A stretch of 64,000 nucleotides of DNA. Source: Deltaproteobacteria bacterium HGW-Deltaproteobacteria-19. GTDB taxonomy: Bacteria; Desulfobacterota; Syntrophia; Syntrophales; PHBD01. Positions 18,050-26,063 of this stretch are shown here, one piece after another; positions within the stretch are counted from its first letter, which is position 1, and each line of letters begins with the position of its first letter. Location of the stretch: assembly GCA_002841865.1 (NCBI GenBank), contig PHBD01000014.1:53723-117722 (forward strand), in the 5' to 3' direction. Below the pieces are notes generated by a model. The model saw only the letters and a program-made list of their open reading frames with translations. It was not told the origin of the DNA and did no database searches. The position numbers and the translations under genes are program-made.

Positions 18050-18211
18050 TTATGGCCTTGGCGTCCAGTAGGCGCAGTTGCGGGTGCCGTCGGTAATGAC
18101 GTGGTCGACGAAGCGGGCGAAGCGCCAGCAGTGTTCCCTGGCACCCTCGGCCTCGGCCTCGAAATACAGGCAGGCGTTGCAGGGTTGTTTCCCTTCCTCT
18201 TTCCTTTCCAT
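18050..18211 (-). CDS. Small cysteine-containing hypothetical protein
   Basis: 53 residues beginning MERKEEGKQPCNACLYF, with cysteines at about 11, 14, 29 and 46 (CxxC plus two). A GGGGG run lies about 8 bases before the ATG. The spacing of the four cysteines could bind a metal. It is the last gene in the direction of the MarR/MoxR operon, 92 bases after the VWA stop. I do not recognise a family. Confidence 0.5.
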   Translation of the reverse strand: MERKEEGKQPCNACLYFEAEAEGAREHCWRFARFVDHVITDGTRNCAYWTPRP

Positions 18212-18260
18212 TGATTTTTCCCCCTTTGCTTGACGGATGAATGAACCCGGATGGACGAGA

Positions 18261-18281
18261 GGACAGATTCCAGATCCGTCC
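18261..18281. repeat. Degenerate GGACAGAT palindrome
   Basis: GGACAGAT (18261-18268) faces ATCCGTCC (18274-18281) with one mismatch. It is a weaker relative of the palindromes at 15410 and 18006 and lies between two minus-strand genes. Confidence 0.4.
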
Positions 18282-18303
18282 GTCATGTTTTCAACAGCCT
18301 GGC

Positions 18304-19653
18304 CTAGTGCCGCGTGGCGGCCAGAATGGAGCCGATCACCCGCTCCAGGTGGTCCAGGGTGTTGCACTCCCGGACCGTGTGGCAATACGGCAGGAACCGC
18401 TTCATCTCCGAGTCGCCGGTGCCCCAGAAGGAGCGCGGCTCCGGGTTCAGCCAGACGAGCCGCTTGCACCGCTGGTAGATGTCCCGGAGGACGTGGGCAT
18501 CCGGGTCGGAATTGTTGTTCCGCGCATCCCCGAGAAACAGGACCGTTGTCCGGCGCGTGACAATGTCCATGTATTGCATCCGGAAATCCTTCAGCGACCG
18601 GGCGTAGTCCGTGAGTCCCATGACGATCGGCAGGCCCGTCCCCTGCTGGAGGCGGTCCACGGCCACCTCTACCGGGTACCGTTCAAAGACGTCCGACACA
18701 TCGATGAGATTCGAGCAGAAGACGAACGTGCGGATGCGGAGGATCTCCTCGTTGAGACCGTAGAGAAAGAGGAGGAAGAATCGCACGAGGCGCATCATGG
18801 ACCGGCTGATGTCGCAGATCACCAGAACGTCGGGCCGGTTCAGCTTCCGCTGTTTCCACTTCGGGTCGAAGAGAAAACCGCCGTAGGGTATGTTGTGCCG
18901 CAGGGTTCGCTTGAAGTCCAGGTGTCCCCGCCGTGCAGCCTTCCGGCGACGCGAGTGGATGTCGTTGAGCCGTTTGACGAGGCGGCGGATCAACTCGCCC
19001 ATCTTTTCGAAATGCCTCTGCTCCAGGTGTGAGAGGCGCGTCTTCCGGAGGGCGTCCTCCAGGTACTCGTTGACGAGGCCGCGGCCGTAGAGGTCGAGTT
19101 GTTGCTCCACGTACTGCCGGACGTTGTCCACCAGTTCCTGCCGGGCCGCCTGGAGGGCGTCTGCCTGGGCCAGGGAGACGCCGCTGCCGGCCCCTGAAAA
19201 GGTCCGGATCGTGCCGTCGAGGCCTTCGAGTCCCAGCGCGTTGAGGATCCGGACGGTGTAGAGGCTGCGCTGCGTCGGCAGGCGGATGGCCCGGATTCCC
19301 GCTGCCCGGGCTGCTTCCTGGAGGGCCGCCGCGAGGGAGGCCTGGTCCCCCTGGAGGAGCATCCGGCTCAGGGGATCCTCCGGCAGCGGCGCGTCTCCGG
19401 GGGCGTCGTTGCCCCGTTCCGGGACGACGGCGGTGCAGGGGAATTCGCAGAAGAAGCGGTCGAAGGTGTCGGAGAACAGGTCTTTTTCGCGCCCCGACTT
19501 GGCCAGGGCGGCGCCGAGGGAATCCTTCAGCAGCAGGCGGTTTCCGTAACCCACCAACGCCGCGGCGGAGCAGGCGTCGAGGGTCTCGGCGACGGAGATC
19601 CGGACTCCCGCCAGCCGCAGGGCCGTGACGAAGTCCTCCAGTACCCGGTCCAC
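18304..19653 (-). CDS. VWA-domain protein, CoxE-like
   Basis: 449 residues. The second half contains VLVICDISRSMMRLVRFF (about 276-293), in which DISRS is the MIDAS metal site of a von Willebrand A domain, and the GLTDYARSLKDF and FLGDARNNN stretches typical of CoxE-like proteins. Paired with the MoxR ATPase four bases upstream (GTG start at 19653). Such ATPase/VWA pairs usually act as chaperones that insert cofactors or activate a partner enzyme. The acyl-CoA dehydrogenase of the same operon is the obvious candidate client, by context only. Confidence 0.83.
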   Translation of the reverse strand: MDRVLEDFVTALRLAGVRISVAETLDACSAAALVGYGNRLLLKDSLGAALAKSGREKDLFSDTFDRFFCEFPCTAVVPERGNDAPGDAPLPEDPLSRMLLQGDQASLAAALQEAARAAGIRAIRLPTQRSLYTVRILNALGLEGLDGTIRTFSGAGSGVSLAQADALQAARQELVDNVRQYVEQQLDLYGRGLVNEYLEDALRKTRLSHLEQRHFEKMGELIRRLVKRLNDIHSRRRKAARRGHLDFKRTLRHNIPYGGFLFDPKWKQRKLNRPDVLVICDISRSMMRLVRFFLLFLYGLNEEILRIRTFVFCSNLIDVSDVFERYPVEVAVDRLQQGTGLPIVMGLTDYARSLKDFRMQYMDIVTRRTTVLFLGDARNNNSDPDAHVLRDIYQRCKRLVWLNPEPRSFWGTGDSEMKRFLPYCHTVRECNTLDHLERVIGSILAATRH

Positions 19654-19657
19654 CGCG

Positions 19658-20641
19658 TCAGCCTCCTTCGTTGCGCAGAAGAAGCGAGGTTAGTTGCGGC
19701 ATCCTCTCCTCCACGGTGTGCACGTCGTCCTGGTACTTCAGGAAAACGTGGAGGGTCTCCCGCACGAATTCCGATGTCAGGCGCTCCGCGTGGAGAAGGA
19801 CGACCACCCGCGCCCAGTCGATGGTTTCGCTGATGGAAGGGGCCTTCTTCAGGTCCAGTGTGCGGATCTCCTGGATAAAGGAGACAAGCTGTTTCTCCAG
19901 CCGATCCGGCAGGTCCGGGACACGGCTCCGGACGATCCTGCGCTCCAGGCCGGCATCGGGGTAGGGGATGAAGAGATGGAGGCAGCGCCGCTTCAGGGCC
20001 TCGCTGAGTTCCCGCGTGTTGTTGCTGGTGAGGAAGACAAAGGGGCGGGACACCGCGGCGACCGTCCCAATCTCCGGGATGGACACCTGGTAGTCCGAGA
20101 GGATCTCCAGGAGAAAGGCCTCGAACTCCTCGTCGGCCTTGTCGATCTCATCCACCAGGAGGACCGCGCCATCCGGGCTCTCCAGGGCTTTCAGGAGGGG
20201 CCGGGGCTCCAGGAAATGGCGGGAGAAAAAGATGTCGTCGTACTTGTAGAGCTTGTCGATGGCCGCAGAGAAGCCGTTGTCCCGGGACACGATCTCGTCG
20301 AGCTTGTCCTTCAGGAGCTGGGTGTAAAGGAGCTGCTTGCCGTATTTCCACTCATAGAGGGCCTTTGCTTCGTCGAGCCCCTCGTAGCACTGAAGACGGA
20401 TCAACTGGAGGTCGAGGAAAGCGGCAGCCGTTTTGGCCAGTTCCGTCTTGCCCACGCCGGCGGGTCCTTCCACGAGGATCGGTTTTCCCAGGTGCCAGGC
20501 GAGGTATACCGTCGTGGCGATTGTGCGGTCGGCGATGTATCCCGTCCCGCGGAAACCCTGCTGGACCGCCTCCCAGGAGGCGATCCGGTTCTGTCTGTCG
20601 TCGTTCATCGGTGTCTTTCCGTCCGTTGGATTTTCTTTCAC
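19658..20641 (-). CDS. MoxR-type AAA+ ATPase
   Basis: 327 residues. Walker A is GPAGVGKTEL (about 59-68), Walker B LLVDEIDKAD (about 140-149), and TSNNTRELSEALKRRCL carries sensor 1 and the arginine finger region. This is the MoxR subfamily that works with VWA proteins. The GTG at 20641 overlaps the acyl-CoA dehydrogenase stop (GTGA); an ATG 11 codons later is an alternative. Translationally coupled to both neighbours. Confidence 0.87.
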   Translation of the reverse strand: MKENPTDGKTPMNDDRQNRIASWEAVQQGFRGTGYIADRTIATTVYLAWHLGKPILVEGPAGVGKTELAKTAAAFLDLQLIRLQCYEGLDEAKALYEWKYGKQLLYTQLLKDKLDEIVSRDNGFSAAIDKLYKYDDIFFSRHFLEPRPLLKALESPDGAVLLVDEIDKADEEFEAFLLEILSDYQVSIPEIGTVAAVSRPFVFLTSNNTRELSEALKRRCLHLFIPYPDAGLERRIVRSRVPDLPDRLEKQLVSFIQEIRTLDLKKAPSISETIDWARVVVLLHAERLTSEFVRETLHVFLKYQDDVHTVEERMPQLTSLLLRNEGG

Positions 20642-21777
20642 TTCGGGTTCCTGATGAAATCGAGCCCCGCTTTTTTCAGGCGGAGTGTGAGTACGTTGCG
20701 GCCCACCGAGAGAGCGAGGCGGTTGTCCATGGCCCAGCCGGCAAGGTCCCCATCCGAGGCGAAGCCTCCCTGGGAAGCCAGGTCGTCCAGGAGGAACTGG
20801 CAGTGATCCGCCATCTCGCGGAAGGTAAACAGCAGGGAGAAGAGGGGGCGCGAGGGATCCGGGTGATCAAGGAGGAATGCTGCCTCGCGGGCCAGGATCC
20901 GAGTCATGTCCAGCTGTGCCGAGAGTCGTCCCAGGTCCGCCCGGATCTCTTCGCCCGGGTCGGCACCGTCCCGGAGCAGGGCCGACAGACGCCGGGCCTG
21001 GCGGAGCAGCATCCCTGTGACGGGGCCCATCAGCAAGGTGTCCTCGATCTCCCGGAAAGGGAGGGCGAGGCGTCGGTAGGCGTCGGTCGTGTCCCCCAGG
21101 GCAGCCTCCGGGGGGACGAAACAATCCGCCAGAACAATCCCTCCGTGAGGAGAGGGATGCAGGGCCTTCAGGTCAGTCGGCTCGGTGCGGGTCAGCCCCG
21201 GGGCGTCGGCAGGGACCAGGAAGGTGCCGAAAGACTTGTCCTTCTCCGATCCGCCGGTCACGGCCAGGGCAATGAAAAGCCCGGCCAGAGGGCCGTTGGA
21301 GAGCATGGCCTTTTCCCCGTTGAGGACCCACCCTCCGTCCCGCGGCACGGCAGAGGTCGTGAGGAACTTCGGGTGGGCGCCCACCTTCGGCTCCGAGGCC
21401 GCGAGGGAGATGATGGTCCGGCCCGAGACAATGGCTTCCTGCCACTGGCGGCGCTGGTCCTCGGTGGCGTCGGGCATAAATACCCAGCGGGTCACCATGA
21501 CCTGGATCAGCCATGAAAGGACCACCCCCAGGCAACCTCCGTGAAAGGCCAGAGCCTCGCCGACGGCCTGAATGGCAGGGGCGCCGCCGCCGCTTCCGCC
21601 GGCCTCCGCCGGGATGCCGACCCGGTAGAATCCCTCCCGGCCCATGCGTTCCCAAAGGTCTGCCGGGAATGCGGCGGAGTGCGACAGTTCGGCCCGGCGC
21701 GGATTGATGACCGACTCGGCGAACCGGGCGGCCCGCCCGGCATCCTGTTGAATACGCTCCCGTTCCCGGCGTATCAT
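20638..21777 (-). CDS. Acyl-CoA dehydrogenase family protein
   Basis: 379 residues with the layout of acyl-CoA dehydrogenases: helical N-domain (about 1-110), beta middle domain (ISLAASEPKVGAHPKFLTTSA and WVLNGEKAMLSNGPLAGLF, about 125-170), and C-terminal helical domain. LAASEP replaces the usual AxTEP motif. It would bind FAD and oxidise an acyl-CoA or related substrate. Its ATG overlaps the MarR stop by ATGA and its stop overlaps MoxR by GTGA. Linkage to MoxR/VWA genes is unusual. The catalytic base cannot be placed with certainty. Confidence 0.82.
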   Translation of the reverse strand: MIRRERERIQQDAGRAARFAESVINPRRAELSHSAAFPADLWERMGREGFYRVGIPAEAGGSGGGAPAIQAVGEALAFHGGCLGVVLSWLIQVMVTRWVFMPDATEDQRRQWQEAIVSGRTIISLAASEPKVGAHPKFLTTSAVPRDGGWVLNGEKAMLSNGPLAGLFIALAVTGGSEKDKSFGTFLVPADAPGLTRTEPTDLKALHPSPHGGIVLADCFVPPEAALGDTTDAYRRLALPFREIEDTLLMGPVTGMLLRQARRLSALLRDGADPGEEIRADLGRLSAQLDMTRILAREAAFLLDHPDPSRPLFSLLFTFREMADHCQFLLDDLASQGGFASDGDLAGWAMDNRLALSVGRNVLTLRLKKAGLDFIRNPK

Positions 21778-22268
21778 GGCGATTCCTCCGTGTTCGTCGT
21801 TTTCAGCTGACCATTGCGGCCGAATTTCATGGAAATCGACTGCAGCACCCGTCGGAACATGTCGAGGTCCGGCTGCTGGAAGCCCGCCTTGACCTCCTGG
21901 TTCACCCGGCGAATCACCGCCTTGGCCTTGTCGGCCTCGGCCAGCCCCGCCGGCTGCAGGTAGATGTTGGATGAGCGGCGATCCCCCGGGTTGGCGTCCC
22001 GGCGGATGAAGCCGGCCCGCTCCAGGCGGTCCGCCAGTCCGGTCAGGGTCGAGTTGTCCACCTCCAGGATCGTGCTCAACTCGGTCATCGTGCGGCCGTC
22101 CTTTTGCTTCAGGAGGAAAAGGATACCGCTCTGGGCTACGGTGACTTTTACACCACTTGCCGTCAGGGCGGTGTTGAGATGGTTCCGCAGCTTCTGCTGG
22201 GCCGTGAAGAGGAGGTAGATGAAGCGGTCGTCCGCCGGGGACGGAGGGATTTTTCTTGTGTTTGGCAT
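21774..22268 (-). CDS. MarR family transcriptional regulator
   Basis: About 164 residues from the ATG at 22268 (ATG 22274 and 22292 are alternatives). The winged helix is visible: TVAQSGILFLLKQKDGRTMTELSTILEVDNSTLTGLADRLERAGFIRR with the wing RDANPGDRRSSNIYL. MarR proteins are dimeric repressors released by small phenolic or acyl ligands. A TTGACA box with a TTGGC-GT-GCCAA palindrome lies directly in front of the gene, so it probably represses its own operon (MarR, acyl-CoA dehydrogenase, MoxR, VWA). Confidence 0.87.
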   Translation of the reverse strand: MPNTRKIPPSPADDRFIYLLFTAQQKLRNHLNTALTASGVKVTVAQSGILFLLKQKDGRTMTELSTILEVDNSTLTGLADRLERAGFIRRDANPGDRRSSNIYLQPAGLAEADKAKAVIRRVNQEVKAGFQQPDLDMFRRVLQSISMKFGRNGQLKTTNTEESP

Positions 22269-22272
22269 GACC

Positions 22273-22302
22273 ATATTTGGCACGCCAAGCAATTGTTGTC
22301 AA
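22273..22302 (-). promoter_or_regulatory. Promoter with internal palindromic operator for the MarR operon
   Basis: On the minus strand TTGACA (22302-22297) is followed 18 bases later by AAATAT (22278-22273). Between them lies TTGGCGTGCCAA, two 5-base arms around GT. The predicted start site falls almost on the MarR ATG, so the message would be nearly leaderless. Binding of MarR here would block RNA polymerase. Confidence 0.55.
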
Positions 22303-22329
22303 GAAAAAAGGAAAAACAAACGAAAGGGG

Positions 22330-23859
22330 TTAATCGAGCCGGTAATCCTTTTCCTGGAAGAGGCGAATGCAGGCGTCGACGACGGCTGCGTCGTAGAGAA
22401 TCCCCCGATTGGCCCGAATCTCATCCATGGCTGCCTCGAAGCCGAGAGTAGGCCGGTAGGGGCGGTGGGAGCACATGGCCTCCACAACGTCCGCCACCGC
22501 CAGGATCCTCGACTCCAGGAGAATCTCGTCACCCTTGAGGCCGCTGGGATATCCCGATCCGTCCATGCGCTCGTGGTGTTCCAGGACCATGCGGGCGATG
22601 GGCCAGGGAAACTCGATCTCCCGGATAATCTCGAAGCCGGTCTGGGCATGGGTTTTGACGAGAAGCATCTCGATGGGGCCGAGTTCCGAGGGTTTGCTGA
22701 GGATCTCCGCGGGGACGGCCACCTTGCCGATGTCGTGGATCGCACCGGCCATGCGCAGGCCGTCCACCTGATCCACCGGAAGGTCCATTTCCTGGGCGAT
22801 CCGGCGGGCCAGGTCCGACACCCGCTGCTGGTGGCCCGATGTGCAGGGGTCGCGGTATTCAATGGTGGAGGCCATCACCTTGATGATTCCGCCCAAGGCG
22901 CGGCGGAGCTTGGCGAAACTGTCCCGGACACGGCTTTCGGCGAGATACTGATCCGACATGTCACTGATGAATCCTTCCAGGTAGGTGATTGTCCCGTCGG
23001 TCGGCGGGATCCCGTTTCCCTGCTCCGAGACATATTTTTCCGTCCCGTCTTTTGTCCGGAGACGGTACGTGATGTGATAGGTATGGCCCAAGCTAATGAG
23101 GGATTGAATCGTATTCCAGACGCGATCCCGATCGTCCGGGTGGATGACTTCGTTGTATGCGGTCGCACGGTCGCCGGTCAACTCATCGCATGTATAGCCG
23201 ATCAACTGCTGACACCCGGCGCTGACATACTCCATGGTCCGGTTCCGGTCGTTGCCGCAGCGGAACGCCATGCCGGGAAGATGATCCATCAGATTGGCCA
23301 GGCGGCGCCGGCTCTCGGCCAGATCCTCCTCCATCCGCCGCCGCTCGGTTACATCCGAGAGGGTTCCGGTGATGCCGCAGTACCGCCCGTCCTTGAAAAT
23401 CTGCCTGCTGATCGCCGCGCGCACCCAGACAATCCGCCCGTCCTTCGAGTAAAGCCTGCTTTCCCAGGGTTCCATCCCGGAACGCCCTTCCACCTCGAAG
23501 CGGTTGAGCATCTCCTTGAGGTCCCGGCGATAGATGTAGGACATGAAGGGGCGCCCGATCATCTCCTCGGGGCGATATCCAAGCACCGACTCGATCTGGG
23601 GGCTGACGAACGTGATCGTTCCGTCCACATCGAGGACGTAGATCGTTTCCTGCAGGTTCTGGATGAGGGAACGGTACTGCAGTTCGCTTTCCGAGGCGGT
23701 CTCGTCGGTTTGTTTCGTCGAGAACGCATCATTCAGGCCGGAAAACGGGTGGCTCCAGGTGCCTCCCAGGGTGGCCAGCTTTTTTTCCAGGAAAGAGATC
23801 CGGCGCCGGGCCTGATCCATCTCCTCACTCAGTTTCTCATAACTTTTTGTTTCATCCAT
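22330..23859 (-). CDS. PAS-PAS-HD-GYP protein, probable c-di-GMP phosphodiesterase
   Basis: About 509 residues: short coiled coil (1-30), PAS (about 65-185, with IYVLDVDGTITFVSPQIESVLGY), second PAS (about 195-310), then HD-GYP (about 320-505). The catalytic motifs are intact: AGAIHDIGKV, HHERMDGSGYPSGL. This class hydrolyses cyclic di-GMP. ATG 23859 sits 9 bases after AGGAG; ATG 23865 is too close to it. The gene is alone and ends 30 bases before the MarR promoter region, reading in the same direction. Confidence 0.87.
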   Translation of the reverse strand: MDETKSYEKLSEEMDQARRRISFLEKKLATLGGTWSHPFSGLNDAFSTKQTDETASESELQYRSLIQNLQETIYVLDVDGTITFVSPQIESVLGYRPEEMIGRPFMSYIYRRDLKEMLNRFEVEGRSGMEPWESRLYSKDGRIVWVRAAISRQIFKDGRYCGITGTLSDVTERRRMEEDLAESRRRLANLMDHLPGMAFRCGNDRNRTMEYVSAGCQQLIGYTCDELTGDRATAYNEVIHPDDRDRVWNTIQSLISLGHTYHITYRLRTKDGTEKYVSEQGNGIPPTDGTITYLEGFISDMSDQYLAESRVRDSFAKLRRALGGIIKVMASTIEYRDPCTSGHQQRVSDLARRIAQEMDLPVDQVDGLRMAGAIHDIGKVAVPAEILSKPSELGPIEMLLVKTHAQTGFEIIREIEFPWPIARMVLEHHERMDGSGYPSGLKGDEILLESRILAVADVVEAMCSHRPYRPTLGFEAAMDEIRANRGILYDAAVVDACIRLFQEKDYRLD

Positions 23860-23918
23860 CAGCATGGGCTCCTGCCGGTTATTTTTCCTCTTGATCGCGC
23901 ATCCGGGGGCCGGGTCCG

Positions 23919-25082
23919 TCACCGGCACATGGACAGAATTTCGGTGATGACCTCTTTCGAGTATTCCTTGAGGCCCCATACCTGGGCGAGGGCAAAGGCG
24001 TTTTCGGCGATGGCGTCGATGCCGCCCTCGGGGATCTTCCCCTCCGCCAGGGTCACCGGGCTGCCGATGGCGACGAACCATTTCCTGAGGCTCTCGATGC
24101 CCTCCCGGGCGGCTTCTGCGTCGTCGGTCGCCTCCACATGGAAGACCCGGCGGGCGAGACGGGCGAACCGGGCGGGGTTCCGACGGGCGGCCCAGGTCAT
24201 CCAGGCGGGCATGACGATGGAGAGCCCCGCCCCGTGGGCGATGTCGTAAAGGGCGCTCAGGGCGTGCTCGACCATGTGCATGGGGAACCCGACGATTCCC
24301 ATCCCGGCGGTGGTGAGGCCGTTGAAGCCCAGGACGGCGGACCACATCAGGGTAGCACGGGCCTCGTAGTTCTCCGGCTCCCGGAGGATCGTACCCGTGC
24401 TCTCCATGACACTGTGCATCAGGGCCTCCACCATGCCGTCCTGAAGGTCGCTCGCTGTCGCGGTATTGGTGAAGTAGCCCTCCAGCATGTGGGCGATGAT
24501 GTCGACGGCGCTGTAGGCGCTGTAGGCCTTGTCGAGGCTGAAGAGGACCGTCGGGTCCAGGACGGAGACCTTCGGCTGGACCGCCATGTCCCGGATGCTG
24601 TACTTCCGAGCTCCATCCTCGTTGGTGATGACGGCGGCGGGATTCATCTCCGAGGCACTGGCCGAGACGGTGACGACGGTGAGGATCGGCAAGGCCCTTT
24701 TGATGGCGCTTTTCCGGAGGAAGAAGTCCCAGACGTCGCACTCGGCCGGGACGCCCGCAGCGATCGCCTTGGCCGTGTCGATGACACTCCCGCCCCCAAC
24801 GGCAAGGACAACGTCGGTCCCCTCCTGCCTGGCCAGATCGATGCCCATGCGGACATGGGAGAGAACCGGGTTCGAGCGGGCGCCGGGAAAATCCACGACG
24901 GCGATCCCCGCCTCGCCCAGGGAGGCCATGACCTGGTTGTAGACTCCATTCCGTTTGATGCTGCCGGATCCGCAGACGAGGAGGACCTTCGTGCCGTAGC
25001 GGCGTGCCTCCGTCCCGATCCGCTTGATCTGGCCCTTGCCGAACAGGATCCGTGTCGGATTTTCAAAGATGAAATTCTGCAT
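23919..25082 (-). CDS. Iron-containing alcohol dehydrogenase
   Basis: 387 residues of the group III, iron-dependent alcohol dehydrogenase family (BDH/YqhD-like). The N-terminus FIFENPTRILFGKGQI and the dinucleotide site VLAVGGGSVIDTAKAIAAG are typical. Metal ligands are probably in VDIIAHMLEGYF, MVEHALSALYDIAHGAGL and the histidines between. Reduces an aldehyde to an alcohol with NAD(P)H, or the reverse. GGAGG precedes the ATG at 25082. It stands alone between the HD-GYP and DUF2845 genes. Confidence 0.88.
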   Translation of the reverse strand: MQNFIFENPTRILFGKGQIKRIGTEARRYGTKVLLVCGSGSIKRNGVYNQVMASLGEAGIAVVDFPGARSNPVLSHVRMGIDLARQEGTDVVLAVGGGSVIDTAKAIAAGVPAECDVWDFFLRKSAIKRALPILTVVTVSASASEMNPAAVITNEDGARKYSIRDMAVQPKVSVLDPTVLFSLDKAYSAYSAVDIIAHMLEGYFTNTATASDLQDGMVEALMHSVMESTGTILREPENYEARATLMWSAVLGFNGLTTAGMGIVGFPMHMVEHALSALYDIAHGAGLSIVMPAWMTWAARRNPARFARLARRVFHVEATDDAEAAREGIESLRKWFVAIGSPVTLAEGKIPEGGIDAIAENAFALAQVWGLKEYSKEVITEILSMCR

Positions 25083-25371
25083 GGTTCCTCCTTCCTTATT
25101 GTCTCTTCTGTTCTTTCCACCGGGCGCGGGATTGCCACTTGCTGCCTGGCCAGGAAAAGGGGGGAAGGCCTGAAGTCTGTCCGCGTGTGCTCGGGAATTC
25201 CTCTCCCCGAAGTTCGCGGGGGCGTGGCCGGGGGTTTCCAGAGGGAGCATTGGGAAGCTTTTCCATCTCCATGGGGTCCCGGTTCTCATCGGTGCCCCGC
25301 TGAAAACCTCCGCGACCAACGGACGCCCCGTGACAGCCCCCGCGCCCCGGTCAAGACATCCAGCGTCTGCT

Positions 25372-25758
25372 CTACTGGCAGCGGGCCGGCCCCTTGCCCC
25401 GTCCCGCGGTCTCCACCTGTTTCAGGACCCCGCCCTGGAAGGAGAGTTGGTAGATGAAATCGTTCTCCCCGCAGTTGTAGGACCAGCGCTCGACGGTCTG
25501 CTTCTTTTTGCGGACGACCTTTTTCCGCGTCCCTTTCTTCCTGTCCTTCGTTTGTTCCTCGACGGTCGACCCCGTTTCGACCTGGGCGACCTTTTCTTTC
25601 AACATGGGTTCCCCGCACTCCAGAAGGACCTTCGCCTTTCTGTCCCCCTCCGAAACGAGGCCTCCGTTGCGGCAACGGAATGCCTCCGCTTCCATCACTG
25701 TCCCGGCCAGGAAAAGCGCACACAGGATCACCGTCCCGGCCCATTGCTTTCCGTTCAT
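25372..25758 (-). CDS. DUF2845 family exported protein
   Basis: 128 residues with a clear signal peptide (WAGTVILCALFLAGTVMEAEA). The mature part has FRCRNGGLVSEGDRKAKVLLECGEP, which is the conserved start of DUF2845, a lysine/arginine-rich stretch (about 72-86), and WSYNCGENDFIYQLSF. Probably periplasmic. Function is unknown in the family. Confidence 0.78.
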   Translation of the reverse strand: MNGKQWAGTVILCALFLAGTVMEAEAFRCRNGGLVSEGDRKAKVLLECGEPMLKEKVAQVETGSTVEEQTKDRKKGTRKKVVRKKKQTVERWSYNCGENDFIYQLSFQGGVLKQVETAGRGKGPARCQ

Positions 25759-26063
25759 CGATGACTCTCCTCTCTGTTCCGTTTTTTTGTAATCGGCCGG
25801 GGAAGCGGATTCAAGCAGGAACCGAAAATCAAGTAACGGAATTTCCAGGGATGGTCAAGTATGGAAAAAGGGGCGGAATTTCTTGACGATCCCGAAAAAG
25901 AAAAAACGATCCCCTTTTCCAAATTGACAATCCATTGCCGATTAGCTACCTATAAGTGCTACATTAAACATATGAAAGGTTGTCCACCCGGACATACGAC
26001 AAAGCCGATTGACATCCTGATAATCGGCTTGTTCAAAAACACATACGGAGGATCGGAACATCC
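25759..26063. other. Divergent intergenic region before formate dehydrogenase
   Basis: About 300 bases between a minus-strand and a plus-strand gene, so it must hold both promoters. A TTGACA box is at 25924-25929 with only weak -10 candidates (TACCTA 25947, TATAAG 25951). ACGGAGG at 26046-26052 is the formate dehydrogenase ribosome binding site, though rather far from the ATG. Confidence 0.35.

Noticed and set aside
22330..24741. Longer PAS-HD-GYP frame extending to 24741
   Set aside because: The extension overlaps the alcohol dehydrogenase gene and has shadow composition; the ATG at 23859 with AGGAG gives the domain start.
24138..25457. 439-residue plus-strand frame
   Set aside because: Shadow of the alcohol dehydrogenase on the opposite strand.
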